NCBI GenBank assembly: GCA_025965895.1
Contig: JAOPWC010000030.1
Location: 1-36,762, forward strand
DNA from: Mycobacterium sp.
GTDB lineage: Bacteria; Actinomycetota; Actinomycetes; Mycobacteriales; Mycobacteriaceae
Direction: 5' to 3'
DNA length: 36,762 bases
The position numbers and the translations under genes were made by a program. Each line of letters begins with the position of its first letter. Position 1 is the first letter of the stretch. Positions 1-7,096 of this stretch are shown here, one piece after another. Under the pieces are notes generated by a model that worked only from the letters and a program-made list of their open reading frames with translations, was not told the DNA's origin and made no database searches.

Positions 1-1
1 G

Positions 2-139
2 ATCAGACCGGCGCGCATCCATGGCAAGCTTCCCGACGACTTCGCCGGTTTCCCCGGCATGGAAATTCGCGACGAACCCGACGACCGCATCTCGGTGTCG
101 GCCTGGCTGCTCATCGCCCACTTGGCCCAAACGGCCTAA
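2..139 (+). CDS. 3' end of an unrecognised gene (partial)
   Basis: An open frame enters from the left edge and runs 45 codons to a TAA at 137-139, ending in the peptide LLIAHLAQTA. It is acidic and soluble in character (DEPDDRIS), with no membrane segment. I do not recognise the family. The rest of the gene lies outside the window. The stop touches the end of the convergent excisionase-like ruin on the other strand, so this may be the last core gene before the accessory region. It could also be a chance frame, since only 45 codons are visible. Confidence 0.4.
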   Translation: MRPARIHGKLPDDFAGFPGMEIRDEPDDRISVSAWLLIAHLAQTA

Positions 140-588
140 CCGCTCGTGCGCAGGACCCCACCCAATCCTGATGACGCGACGGGATCGACTATCCGGTAAC
201 CGTTCAGTTCCCCATCGGCGATCAGCCGACGCACGGTGCGCTCACTGATCTGCAGGTACTCGGCATCTTCGGCGATGGTGATGTAACGCCGCCTCACCAC
301 GTTCTCCACGACGTGAACCGGCCCAGTTGCAGCAGCGACTCCCGATCGATGCGGATGGCTTCGCGCCACCGATCCGGCGCGCATCAAGGTGTTCGTGGGC
401 AAAATGAGTGCGCGCATCAGGCTCCGGCTGACCTGGTAGTACTGGGCTGCCCGCTTGATCGTCGCCCAGCGAGGAAGTTCCTGCGACGGCGCACCGGGTT
501 CACCTTGCAGCCGTCGAAGTGATCCCCGGCGAACCCGGATCGACCGTAGGGCATGACGCAGCAGCGCTGGCTCGTATCTGTCGTGCAT
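136..588 (-). pseudogene. degenerate excisionase-type HTH protein
   Basis: The open frame reads as two pieces of a MerR/excisionase-like helix-turn-helix. An early piece contains ATIKRAAQYYQVSRSLMR. A later one contains EYLQISERTVRRLIADGELN, the usual form in phage Xis and in HTH antitoxins. Between them, near 335-375, a neighbouring frame gives REAIRIDRESLLQLGR, which is how the first HTH module normally ends, so the reading frame has slipped. The second module stops abruptly after GYRIVD. Proteins of this type bend DNA at attachment sites to direct excision. No integrase accompanies it here. It is best read as a decayed, possibly duplicated xis gene from a lost element. Confidence 0.6.
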
Positions 589-642
589 GAATTGAAACGG
601 CGAAAGGTGTTTGGCTCCATTCTTAAGGGGAATCCTTATGAC

Positions 643-945
643 ATGAATACCGCAAAGCTAACACGACCATGCCTTCGCTTGTGCACTGGCCTGCTGGCGG
701 CTGGTGGCCTTGCCTTGTCCGCTTTCGGACTGGCTTCTGGCACGGCACAGGCGGTGCCGTCTCCTGCACCCACATATCACCATCACTGGTGCCCGGGCGA
801 CAACTGGGACCAAGGCTGGGGCAACAACTGGGACTGGCGTAACTGCCATGACTGGGACGACAACTGGGGAGCCCCGGCCGGTTGGGGAGCACCCCCGCCG
901 TGGGCGCCGCCGCCGTGGGCGCCGCCGTGGTATAACCCTTGGTGA
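643..945 (+). CDS. small secreted Trp/Asn/Pro-rich protein
   Basis: This 100-aa protein starts at the ATG at 643. The frame is open upstream, but this start is preceded by AAGGGG (626-631) and gives a clean Sec signal peptide: Lys/Arg near the N-terminus, a hydrophobic stretch (LLAAGGLALSAFGLAS), and a likely cut after SGTAQA. The mature part is unusual. It starts with a HHHWCPGDNW segment, continues with repeated W-N-W-D motifs and two cysteines, and ends in a low-complexity PPPWAPPPWAPPWYNPW tail. I know similar short exported proteins in mycobacteria but no function. A strong hairpin terminator follows 60 bases later, consistent with a one-gene transcript. Confidence 0.75.
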   Translation: MNTAKLTRPCLRLCTGLLAAGGLALSAFGLASGTAQAVPSPAPTYHHHWCPGDNWDQGWGNNWDWRNCHDWDDNWGAPAGWGAPPPWAPPPWAPPWYNPW

Positions 946-1007
946 TAATGGAGTCTGGATCCCGCTCTAACCAGGCACGGGGCCAGAAAAAACACCTGAT
1001 CTGAACG

Positions 1008-1049
1008 CCGGTCATGCAGCGGGAACGGAGCCGCTGCATGACCGGTTTT
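1008..1049 (+). terminator. intrinsic-type terminator
   Basis: A perfect 15-bp inverted repeat (arms 1008-1022 and 1031-1045) encloses an 8-nt loop and is followed by TTTT at 1046-1049. It lies about 60 bases downstream of the Trp-rich secreted protein and would end that transcript. The T-run is short, as is common in mycobacteria. Confidence 0.8.
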
Positions 1050-1231
1050 GCCGCCGTTAGATCCTTTCGCCCTACGCAAAGGGAACCGGCCCTTATCGCT
1101 TCACCCAGTCGGGTTGTGTTGATGCGTATTGATGCGATCAACATGACGCGGCGTTTTCGCAGGTCGGTCTCGCGTGTTTCGCGCGTATTTGCGGGTCGTT
1201 TCAGCGTTTACCGAGGTGAGCGCATGACCCT

Positions 1232-1256
1232 GGTTCGATTCCCGGCAGCTCCACCA
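1232..1256 (+). repeat. tmRNA 3'-end copy 1 (attachment-site scar)
   Basis: These 25 bases equal the T-loop, acceptor and CCA end of mycobacterial tmRNA (GGTTCGATTCCCGGCAGCTC followed by CACCA). No other tmRNA part is present upstream: no alanine acceptor start, no tag frame. The 3' end of ssrA is a known integration target for tyrosine recombinases, so the fragment is best read as an att scar. The same 25 bases recur at 1912-1936. Confidence 0.7.
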
Positions 1257-1443
1257 CGTAAGGTAACCCTTATATTTGCAGGTGAGCGGTTTTCTCGCCG
1301 CTCATCGCCCGCCCTTTTCGAGGCGTCGTCCACCGCGGTGTAGCGCTCGTGGTCGGAACTGATCATGTCCGAACAGCACTTGCACTGCGCGGAGGCTCAC
1401 GGGAGTACCTGGCTCAGCTCAGGGGCCGGCGGTACCGCCTGTA

Positions 1444-1767
1444 TCAGAACCCGGCCCCGAAGCCGAAACCACCACCCCATTCGTCATCCGGGCACAATAC
1501 GTCGACGTACACCGTCGTGAGCGTCCGCGGGTCTGGCGGAGTCCCCGTGCGGTTCGGATTGTTGATCCCGGTGACGGTGCAGTAATACAGCGGGACTCTG
1601 CTAGTACCGCGGACCCAGTTAATCTGGACGTCGTAGCCCTGGGCTTGTAGGTCTGCAATTGTGGCGCTGGCCGACCCGTCGGCCGCGGCGATCGGCGCGG
1701 CGGCAATCGAGGCGGCAGCCCCCGCAGCAACCAACAACGGTGCGAAGTAGGTCGGCTTGAGCAACAT
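1444..1767 (-). CDS. small secreted protein, mycobacterial type
   Basis: This 107-aa protein starts at the ATG at 1767, which has CCTCC (GGAGG on the coding strand) at 1774-1778; the longer frame upstream lacks such a site. It has a signal peptide (MLLKPTYFAPLLVAAGAAAS) with likely cleavage after AAPIAAADG. The mature domain contains TIADLQAQGYDVQINWV, LYYCTVTGINNP and VYVDVLCPD, so two cysteines could form one disulfide. It ends in a Gly/Phe-rich tail. This pattern is common among short exported mycobacterial proteins of unknown function. It is the only gene between the two tmRNA 3'-end copies, which makes it possible cargo of a very small element. Confidence 0.8.
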   Translation of the reverse strand: MLLKPTYFAPLLVAAGAAASIAAAPIAAADGSASATIADLQAQGYDVQINWVRGTSRVPLYYCTVTGINNPNRTGTPPDPRTLTTVYVDVLCPDDEWGGGFGFGAGF

Positions 1768-1911
1768 AACGGTCCTCCAAAACAGCGGCCTTTTGGCCCC
1801 TTCAATGATCCGCCTGAGGACCACGGCCACAACAGATAGCACCCAATCGGGGCGGTACGCGTGACAGCTCGCGAGTGCCGGACCCTGACGCCTCTAACGG
1901 GGACTCGGAAC

Positions 1912-1936
1912 GGTTCGATTCCCGGCAGCTCCACCA
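1912..1936 (+). repeat. tmRNA 3'-end copy 2 (attachment-site scar)
   Basis: Identical over 25 bases to 1232-1256, with unrelated sequence on both sides. The two copies are direct repeats 680 bp apart, as expected for attL and attR of a short integrated or deleted segment. Confidence 0.7.
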
Positions 1937-2246
1937 ATAAAACAGCACGTCGAAGGACATAAATTCTGACAGCGCGGCCGGTCCCAATCAATACCGCACC
2001 GACAAACCGCCATGACCGGCCGTCATCCTCCCCGCGCAGCGGCATCGCAAAGACGGCACCACCAAGGCGTCCGCGGCCGAGTGCCGCGGCCCAGTCGACA
2101 AGCTCGGCGCCACCACGGGCGCTTGAGGTCTACAACAGCACCGACGCGGCCTCCCGAGACGTGATGGTCAGCGACTGGTTGATGCACTAGAGAAATCGAC
2201 GCTGCACGACCATACGCCGATACGCCGAACCTCACGGTTGTCAGCG

Positions 2247-2317
2247 GTCACGTAATTCCCCAGGTTTGAGGGGTTGTCCGTCACGTAATTCCCCACCCTC
2301 CGTCACGTAATTCCCCA
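2247..2317. repeat. three direct copies of a 16-bp motif
   Basis: GTCACGTAATTCCCCA occurs at 2247-2262, 2280-2295 and 2302-2317, always in the same direction, at spacings of 33 and 22 bases. Multiple short terminal repeats at an element end are typical of IS21-family insertion sequences, where they bind the transposase. No transposase gene adjoins it; an IstB-like tail lies far away at 28.5 kb. It could be an orphan IS end or a regulatory array. Nothing else is readable between 1937 and 2380. Confidence 0.6.
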
Positions 2318-2380
2318 CCCCTTGGGGCGTGTCCGGCGGGGGTTGGGGTGCTGCTCAGGTCGCTCCGTTGAGGTGCCCCG

Positions 2381-3275
2381 TCAGCCGATCGTCACGAGCT
2401 GCCGCTGCCGGTGCTCTGCGGCGGCCTCCACGATCCGCTGCGCAGTCCTGTAATTGATCGCGGATGCCTTGGCGGCAGCGTTGATCGACGCGCCGCCACG
2501 TTGATCGACGCGCCGTCACGCCTTGCAGCCAGCACCGCGATCACAATCTCGACGGGCTGGGTGGTCACACCGGAGGCAATCAGCCGGGACCCAAGGTCTG
2601 CATCCGCCTGTGTCGCCTCGGTTTGCGTTGAGTCCTGCACGGTCTGTGCCGGGTCGGTTTGTCCCAATGCAGACGTCTGTACCCGCGCGGCTCGTACCTT
2701 CTGTGCCCGCGCACTGGTCGGTGCAACCGTGTGACCTCGGCTTTTGCACTCTGCGTCGGAGGTTGCGCCAACCGTTGCATCGCTGGAGTTGGTGTATTGG
2801 CGGACGGGGTCACGGTCCGGGTCCGGCGTGCTGGTTTGTCCCCGAGTGCAACCAGCATCATGGTGCTGACGGCCACTGCTGTGTCGATGATCGCGGGGAA
2901 AATCCATGCAGTTGCGGAGCTGTACCCGATGACTCGCATCAGATCGCGCAGCGCCAAGAAGCTCACGGCGAATGCGCCTACGCCGATAGCGGCAACAGCG
3001 CTGACCGCCCAGCGGTACACCCTGCCGGACGCTCCCCGCGCGCACGGCGAGGGCCGCGGACGGCGAGGGCAATGCCGTGTACGGCGACGAGGAGGGCGGG
3101 CGATGGGAGGCACAGCGGCGGCGCCGATCTAGATGACGATGCGTGCAATGTGCGGCAGTACCGCAGGCGCGATGTTGCCGATGAGGCTGACTGTGGTGGC
3201 GACGATCAGGATGCCCCAGAAGAACCGGACAGTACGGCGGCGGTTCCTCTGCGTGATCTCGGTCCGGGTGGTCAT
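2381..3275 (-). pseudogene. DUF2637 (SpdB-like) membrane protein, broken
   Basis: DUF2637 proteins are multi-helix membrane proteins of actinobacterial conjugative elements and plasmids, related to the Spd spread proteins. The start at 3275 gives MTTRTEITQRNRRRTVRFFW and a first helix, then a TAG at 3129-3131 after 48 codons, where a glutamine codon would fit (IVI-stop-IGAAAVPPIA). Frame slips follow in the second helix. The core helices are then readable (RWAVSAVAAIGVGAFAVSFL, ATAWIFPAIIDTAVAVSTMM). A further slip lies in the linker, and the last is caused by a 20-bp tandem duplication at 2480-2519. After it the normal C-terminus returns (NYRTAQRIVEAAAEHRQRQL) and ends at 2381. The start overlaps the stop of the XRE gene by ATGA, so the two formed an operon. 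Confidence 0.75.
2480..2519. repeat. 20-bp tandem duplication inside the DUF2637 gene
   Basis: A 20-base unit beginning GTTGATCGACGCGCCG is present twice (2480-2499 and 2500-2519) with one difference. Removing one copy rejoins the peptide GASIN to AAAKASAINYRTAQR in the DUF2637 frame, so the duplication is a frameshift lesion. Confidence 0.85.
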
Positions 3276-3502
3276 CGTTCCCCCCTCCCCGCTGTGAGGT
3301 CGTACGTCACAGTCTGTTCGCCCATTTCGACGATGATCTTCGCGTCGACGCCGAGTGCCGAGAGGTATGACGCCAGGGTGCTGATCAGCATGTCGCTCTG
3401 GCGCTCGATTTTGGACACTGCCGCCTGTCCGACGCCGAGTTTGGCAGCCAGCTCAGTCTGCGTCAGACCGGTTGCTCGGCGTATCGCAGCAAGGTCGACC
3501 AT
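3272..3502 (-). CDS. XRE-family helix-turn-helix regulator
   Basis: This 76-aa protein has a textbook Cro/CI-type HTH: IRRATGLTQTELAAKLGVGQ, then AAVSKIERQSD as recognition helix, followed by LISTLASYLSALGV. The C-terminal strand (DAKIIVEMGEQTVTYDL) resembles that of HigA-like antitoxins and small element repressors. Its stop overlaps the start of the DUF2637 ruin (ATGA, 3272-3275). The upstream region carries two copies of a 24-bp unit with a TTGACA box in each, so autorepression is likely. No strong ribosome-binding site is visible ahead of the ATG at 3502, so the message may be nearly leaderless. A repressor of the former conjugative element is the simplest reading. Confidence 0.85.
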   Translation of the reverse strand: MVDLAAIRRATGLTQTELAAKLGVGQAAVSKIERQSDMLISTLASYLSALGVDAKIIVEMGEQTVTYDLTAGRGER

Positions 3503-3586
3503 GCATCGATACTACCTTGAAGGAATACTACCCTTAAGCAATAGTTGTCAACCAGGGAGAAGCAATAGTTGTCAACCAGGGAGAAG
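3503..3586 (-). promoter_or_regulatory. promoter/operator of the XRE gene with tandem 24-bp repeats
   Basis: On the coding strand, two perfect copies of a 24-bp unit (plus strand 3536-3559 and 3560-3583, beginning AAGCAATAGTTGTCAACCAG) each carry TTGACA, a good -35 box. Closer to the ATG, TAGTAT occurs twice within AAGGGTAGTAT and CAAGGTAGTAT, giving candidate -10 boxes and a second direct repeat. The layout suits a repressor-controlled promoter; binding by the XRE protein is inferred. Confidence 0.55.
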
Positions 3587-3599
3587 TTGTGTTGCAAGG

Positions 3600-3855
3600 A
3601 TGGGGTAGAGCAGGTCAGCCCACCTCCCCAACGGCCTTCGCCCTCAGCCGACGCGACTCCGGCACGGACAGCGGGCTCGTCGAGTTCGACCCCGGTCCGC
3701 TGCCGGTACTCTCGGATGACGGACGCTACGGCCTCGTCGACAAGGCGGTTCGGAATGCGGAGGGCGAACCAGTCGCGCGGTATCCAACCGCCGCCGTGGT
3801 GGGTGAACACGAGCTCGGCGGGTAAGCGGTCCTCGATCTGTTCGGCCAGCAGGTC
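3600..3855 (-). pseudogene. truncated unknown gene fragment abutting tRNA-Lys
   Basis: A protein-like frame runs on the minus strand from just beyond the tRNA-Lys 3' end: LLAEQIEDRLPAELVFTHHG, then GWIPRDWFALRIPNRLVDEA and VIREYRQRTGVELDEPAVRA. It begins directly after an in-frame TAG next to the tRNA end and has no start codon of its own there, so its 5' part has been lost. After GEGRWGG the frame runs into the repeats and looks non-coding. The family is not recognised. Its position suggests the last gene of an element that was integrated at tRNA-Lys. Confidence 0.4.
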
Positions 3856-3862
3856 CTATCAG

Positions 3863-3935
3863 TGCCCCCACTAGGACTCGAACCTAGGACCTGCGGATTA
3901 AAAGTCCGTAGCTCTACCAACTGAGCTATAGGGGC
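3863..3935 (-). tRNA. tRNA-Lys (TTT)
   Basis: The 73-nt cloverleaf reads GCCCCTATAGCTCAGTTGGT at its 5' end and has anticodon TTT in the loop ACTTTTAA. It has a perfect T-arm around GGTTCGAGTCC and the 3' acceptor TGGGGGC followed by discriminator A. CCA is not encoded (the next bases are CT). Element remains lie directly beyond its 3' end. Confidence 0.95.
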
Positions 3936-4051
3936 GCGAGCCACAGAATACTGTGTGGGTCCTTGCTGCTCGTTTGAGGATTCCAGTGGCGGTGCCCTAA
4001 GCTAGCGTGGCTCCCAACGTGGGTTGTGAGTACCCCGGAGAGATTCGGCTG

Positions 4052-4124
4052 GCCCCCTTCGTCTAGCGGCCTAGGACGCCGCCCTTTCAAGGCGGTAGCG
4101 CGGGTTCGAATCCCGTAGGGGGTA
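4052..4124 (+). tRNA. tRNA-Glu (TTC)
   Basis: The 5' end is GCCCCCTTCGTCTAGCGGCC, the anticodon loop is CTTTCAA, and the acceptor 3' arm AGGGGGT pairs fully with the 5' arm. CCA follows at 4125-4127. It is the first of three co-oriented tRNAs spaced about 30 bases apart. Confidence 0.95.
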
Positions 4125-4156
4125 CCACGACCGTCATAATGGAAGCGGTACAGCAA

Positions 4157-4230
4157 GGCCCTGTGGCGCAGTTGGTTAGCGCGCCGCCCTGTCACGGCGG
4201 AGGTCGCGGGTTCGAGTCCCGTCAGGGTCG
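4157..4230 (+). tRNA. tRNA-Asp (GTC)
   Basis: The 5' end is GGCCCTGTGGCGCAGTTGGT, the anticodon loop is CTGTCAC, the acceptor arms GGCCCTG and CAGGGTC pair with one G-T, and the discriminator is G followed by CCA. It probably shares a transcript with the Glu and Phe tRNAs. Confidence 0.95.
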
Positions 4231-4263
4231 CCAGCGCGCCGGGGCACGAGTCGGTGCCTTCCA

Positions 4264-4337
4264 GGCCAGGTAGCTCAGTCGGTATGAGCGTCCGCCTGAA
4301 AAGCGGAAGGTCGGCGGTTCGATCCCGCCCCTGGCCA
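4264..4337 (+). tRNA. tRNA-Phe (GAA)
   Basis: The 5' end is GGCCAGGTAGCTCAGTCGGT, the anticodon loop is CTGAAAA, and acceptor arms GGCCAGG/CCTGGCC pair perfectly, with discriminator A and encoded CCA. Its anticodon-to-variable region (4290-4316) recurs with one mismatch at 21924-21950, so this tRNA is the likely integration site of the element to its right. Confidence 0.95.
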
Positions 4338-4352
4338 CCAACATCACTGCAG

Positions 4353-4477
4353 GTCAGATGGCTGAAATTCCCCAATTGGCTCGTTCTTCTAAACGCTTCT
4401 CAACTTCTATGGGGCCAAAATGGGGCCAAACGGAGCCAGCAGGCATTTTTGCTGCCGTGCTGGAGGTCATCGCGTGA
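4353..4477 (+). pseudogene. integrase-tail-like scar with 23-nt repeat
   Basis: Directly after tRNA-Phe a short open frame ends in SMGPKWGQTEPAGIFAAVLE and a TGA at 4475-4477. An M-G-P-K-W-G-Q type ending is one I associate with the C-termini of mycobacterial prophage integrases; this is recollection, not a search. Bases 4409-4431 (ATGGGGCCAAAATGGGGCCA...) recur exactly at 21818-21840, and 15 of them at 21703-21717, close to the other tRNA-Phe-like site. It is probably a residue of an integrase end next to the attachment site. Confidence 0.4.
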
Positions 4478-4590
4478 GGCATCGGTACCAGGGCCGCCCG
4501 AGCGGCGCCGTATGTCACCCCGTCGCGCTGAATCAGAAATGTTTGCGCCGCCTGTTGCCGCGAAATCACCGCACGCCGATACTGGCTGGG

Positions 4591-5182
4591 ATGTCGGTGC
4601 AAGCACTGACCGCGGAGGTGATCGCCGAGCTGGAGCGGGCGCGTGAATTTATTCGGGCGGGCACCGCGTCCAGCGGGTTGGGACAGCACCGCGGCGTTGA
4701 CATGGGTGCGCGAAGTCGTGGCCGCCCAGCAACACCACGCGACCGCATGGCAGGGTGGCGGCGGCACAGCCCATCTCGGTGCGGCTGACACCGCTGTGGC
4801 CACTCTTGGTGACGCCGTTGGAGCAGATGACGCGACGTCGAAGGAGATGGCTGTCGCCGGGCGGTCCGGACACGACGCCCGCACGGCGATCGCCGGGATT
4901 GTTGATGACGCCAAGCGAGGAATCGCCGCGATCGCCCCTAGCACAGATACTCCTGCGGGCAGGCAACAGCTAAATGCGCACCTTCAGCACCAAATGAGAC
5001 ACGCCCAGGCGGCGCTGGAATCGGCGGCCCAGCGCGATGCAGCGATCGCAGCCGGCATACGAGGCGCCAGCGGCGGCTATCGGCGCACCGACGGTCAGCA
5101 CGTCAGATACGCTGCGCGAATCGGCAGTAAACCGACGCGTTCGAGGTCAAGTCTTGGCTTCCCAACACGCTGCGGCAGCTAG
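4591..5182 (+). pseudogene. DUF4226-like helical protein, frameshifted
   Basis: The start at 4591 gives MSVQALTAEVIAELERAREF, then RAGTASSG. At about 4675-4685 the sense frame changes, and the second frame continues WDSTAALTWVREVVAAQQHH and on through IAGIVDDAKRGIAAIAPSTD, TPAGRQQL and AALESAAQRDAAIAAGIRGA to GYRRT. The Ala-rich helices and the TPAGRQQL...RDAAIAAGI...YRRT layout recall the DUF4226/ESX-associated family of mycobacteria. The match is from memory and moderate. After GYRRT the sequence turns Arg/Ser-rich and looks non-native. Small WXG-like partners of type VII secretion are the alternative family. It lies between the tRNA-Phe scar and the broken integrase. Confidence 0.45.
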
Positions 5183-5322
5183 CTTCGCCTCAGGGCCCGC
5201 ATTGAGCGGCTGACACGTCATCGACAGCGGCCTACGAACTACCCGAGCGGCCGATCAGAACTATAGATGCAAGAGCCGGTTCCGGTTGCTGGCTCGATCC
5301 CGAAAGGGGCAGGTGCTGCGCG

Positions 5323-5840
5323 TCACGATTCGCTTGAAGAGACGACGGCTAGCGGCGCGGTCTTCGGTTGCTGGTCGGCGATGACCACGTATGCTGGCAT
5401 GAGATCGGCGACCGCGTCGCTCGCGTGGTCCAAAGTCATCTTGAGGACCGTGTGCGTCCAGCGAACCGTCCGGGGACTGAGCCCAGCCGCGGACATCTTG
5501 TTGACCCAGAGCTGAATTGAGTCGTGATCGATCCTCCCGATCGGCCAATCACCAAACCGCGGCTCAATCCGAAGCCGCCAGTTGTCTTCATACCCCGACG
5601 GACTTTCGCGCTCAGGTCCGGTCGAGACGCCAGCCACGACCGATAAACATCCGCTAAAGGGATCTTCCCGCCACGCGGGTCGATAACCTCGCCAAGGGCA
5701 CCACTGCCGATCAGCTTCGCTTCGAATCGCCGCGCTTCGCGTTCGGTCCGAAACGTCTTTTTGCCCTTCGAGCGATCAGGCAGCCGCCACTGGACGTCAT
5801 AGCGAGGTCCGCGGGTAGTTTCTCTGCGTTTGATAGCCAT
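5323..5840 (-). pseudogene. tyrosine-recombinase integrase, N-terminal remnant
   Basis: The start at 5840 gives the AP2-like arm-binding domain of phage integrases: MAIKRRETTRGPRYDVQWRL, then EREARRFEAKLIGSGALGEV and VYRSWLASRPDLSAKVRRG. A one-base slip near 5597 moves the frame, after which the core-binding helices follow: YEDNWRLRIEPRFGDWPIGR, IQLWVNKMSAAGLSPRTVRW, VLKMTLDHASD. The frame ends at 5323. The catalytic domain (R...HxxR...Y) is missing, and I do not find it between here and tRNA-Phe. Complete members have roughly 370-400 residues; about 170 remain. The intact excisionase lies upstream on the same strand, giving the standard xis-int order pointing at the tRNA-Phe site. Integration activity must be lost. 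Confidence 0.8.
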
Positions 5841-5946
5841 GCCTGCCTCGACCTCGGTTGTAGCCCTGGGCTCTGACATCCCCGGGGAACGCCCCTCGCG
5901 CTCAACCGCTCGGGGCGTCGTCGGGCGTCGAGCGCCAGGACCACGA

Positions 5947-6159
5947 TCAGACGCGGGCCGATTCGAGCCAAGCGCTCACATCGGCCCGCATCCAGCGCCG
6001 GTGGCGGCCGCTCAGCCGCATGTGATGGGGTCCGGGTGCGTCAATTCCACGCTCCCGCTTGGCGGCCCAGTCGTGCAGGGTTGACACCGGCACGCCGGTG
6101 ATCTCACGAACCTCAGTGGCAGTGAGCATCTCCCCTCGGTCCTCGCCATTGTTTCTCAT
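5947..6159 (-). CDS. excisionase (MerR-like HTH)
   Basis: This 70-aa protein starts at the ATG at 6159, preceded on its strand by GGGGAGAAGG at a good distance; the longer frame upstream lacks a site. It contains MLTATEVREITGVPVSTLHD, a winged HTH of the excisionase class. A basic wing follows (HHMRLSGRHRRWMRADVSAW). Such proteins bind the arms of att sites and tip the integrase toward excision, and often repress their own promoter. It sits 107 bases upstream of the integrase remnant and divergent from the antitoxin-like gene. Its control region (6157-6240) is duplicated at 25549-25631. It is intact although its partner integrase is dead. Confidence 0.8.
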   Translation of the reverse strand: MRNNGEDRGEMLTATEVREITGVPVSTLHDWAAKRERGIDAPGPHHMRLSGRHRRWMRADVSAWLESARV

Positions 6160-6240
6160 GATCGGATCCTTCTCCCCGTGTCCGGGGTTCGAAAAACAGC
6201 ACGAGCGGATCATGAACTACAGCGGTGTGCTTCGGCCACC
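6157..6240. repeat. xis/antitoxin divergent control region, copy A
   Basis: From the xis start codon outward this segment matches 25549-25631 almost base for base: 22 identical bases at the left end (CATGATCGGATCCTTCTCCC...), then the imperfect hairpin CCGGGG/TCGAAAAA and an AGCGGTGT block. It carries the ribosome-binding site of xis and probably overlapping divergent promoters, so conserved operator sequence is likely. Confidence 0.75.
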
Positions 6241-6665
6241 ACTACAGGTGACTTCGCCGCAAGTCGACAATGCGCGGCCGATTTCGCCACAGGCCCGCCG
6301 ACCGGGCTCGCTGCGCTGAGGCAGGTAGTGGCAGCGCTGCACGCCGGCAAGGCGGTGACCATCGCGCCGCGGAGCATGACGCTGACCACCCAGCGGGCCG
6401 CCGACCTTCTCGGGGTGAGCCGCCCGACGGTGGTGTGCCTCATCAACGACGGCGAGCTGGCCGCCGAGCGCGTCGGTAATCGCCACCGACTCGTGCTCGA
6501 CGACGTCTTGGCCTACGGGAGGCCCGCCGACAGCGCCAGTACGACAAGCTCGCCGAGACCGCGATGGACATCGACGCCGACGAGGATCCCGACGTGATCT
6601 ATGAGCAGCTGCGTCAGGCGCGGCATGTCGTCGCTGCGCGCCGCGGGAGTCGGCGCCACCCCTGA
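6178..6665 (+). pseudogene. HTH antitoxin of a PIN-toxin pair, frameshifted
   Basis: The frame carries ASATTTGDFAASRQ, then VVAALHAGKAVTIAPRSMTL and TTQRAADLLGVSRPTVVCLI, followed by ELAAERVGNRHRLVLDDVLAY. This is the excisionase-type HTH antitoxin usually encoded ahead of a PIN-domain toxin. At about 6516-6520 one base is missing: ACGGGAGG instead of the ACCGGGAGG that would give YREARRQRQYDKLAETAMD. In the restored frame the normal tail follows (DIDADEDPDVIYEQLRQARH) and ends at TGA 6663-6665. The true start is unclear: the ATG at 6211 is in another frame, so the 5' end may also be altered. The stop lies 12 bases before the PIN gene, so the two formed an operon. Confidence 0.75.
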
Positions 6666-6894
6666 GACCATTGCTGCATGTTCGCAGGGGTGCTCGACAC
6701 GTCGGTGCTTTGGCCAAGCCGGCAGCGCGACTTCCTTCTGTCTTTGGCGGTAGAAGGTTGTGCCGGCCGCTGTAGCCGACGCCGATCCTTAAGGAGCTCG
6801 AATATCAGCAAGCGCGAAAGCTCGTCGACCGTGGCATATCCGACGACGTCGCGACGCAGCGAGCCCGCCATCTGATCAACCGGATGCGCTTGGC

Positions 6895-6982
6895 GTTCGA
6901 CGATGCCGTGGTGGTCGACTGGGAGTCGTTGGAGGGCAGCTTCGGTCTTCCGGATCCCGATGACGAGCATGTGTTGGCGGCC
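6895..6982 (+). repeat. 88-bp direct repeat, left copy
   Basis: This part of the PIN gene (GTTCGACGATGCCGTGGTGG... to ...GTGTTGGCGGCC) recurs at 8046-8133 with one mismatch (C at 6978, T at 8129). The two copies flank a 1,063-bp inserted segment. Confidence 0.9.
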
Positions 6983-7096
6983 CGACTCGGCCAAATTAGT
7001 GCGCACTGTTGGGCGGGTTGATTTTGGTGAGGGCGTCGCGGGGCGCTCTCGGCGAACCGCCTTCCGTTGTAGTCGCGCTCGAATGTCGTGCCTCCT

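Noticed and set aside
1050..1256. Possible complete tmRNA gene
   Set aside because: Only the last 25 bases match; the acceptor 5' end, the tag reading frame and the pseudoknots are absent upstream.
2247..2317. CRISPR array
   Set aside because: Only three 16-bp units with unequal spacers (17 and 6 bases) and no cas genes.
2523..3608. 361-codon plus-strand open frame across the DUF2637 region
   Set aside because: It is antisense to the DUF2637 and XRE genes, whose protein families are readable on the minus strand; high GC keeps the opposite frame open.
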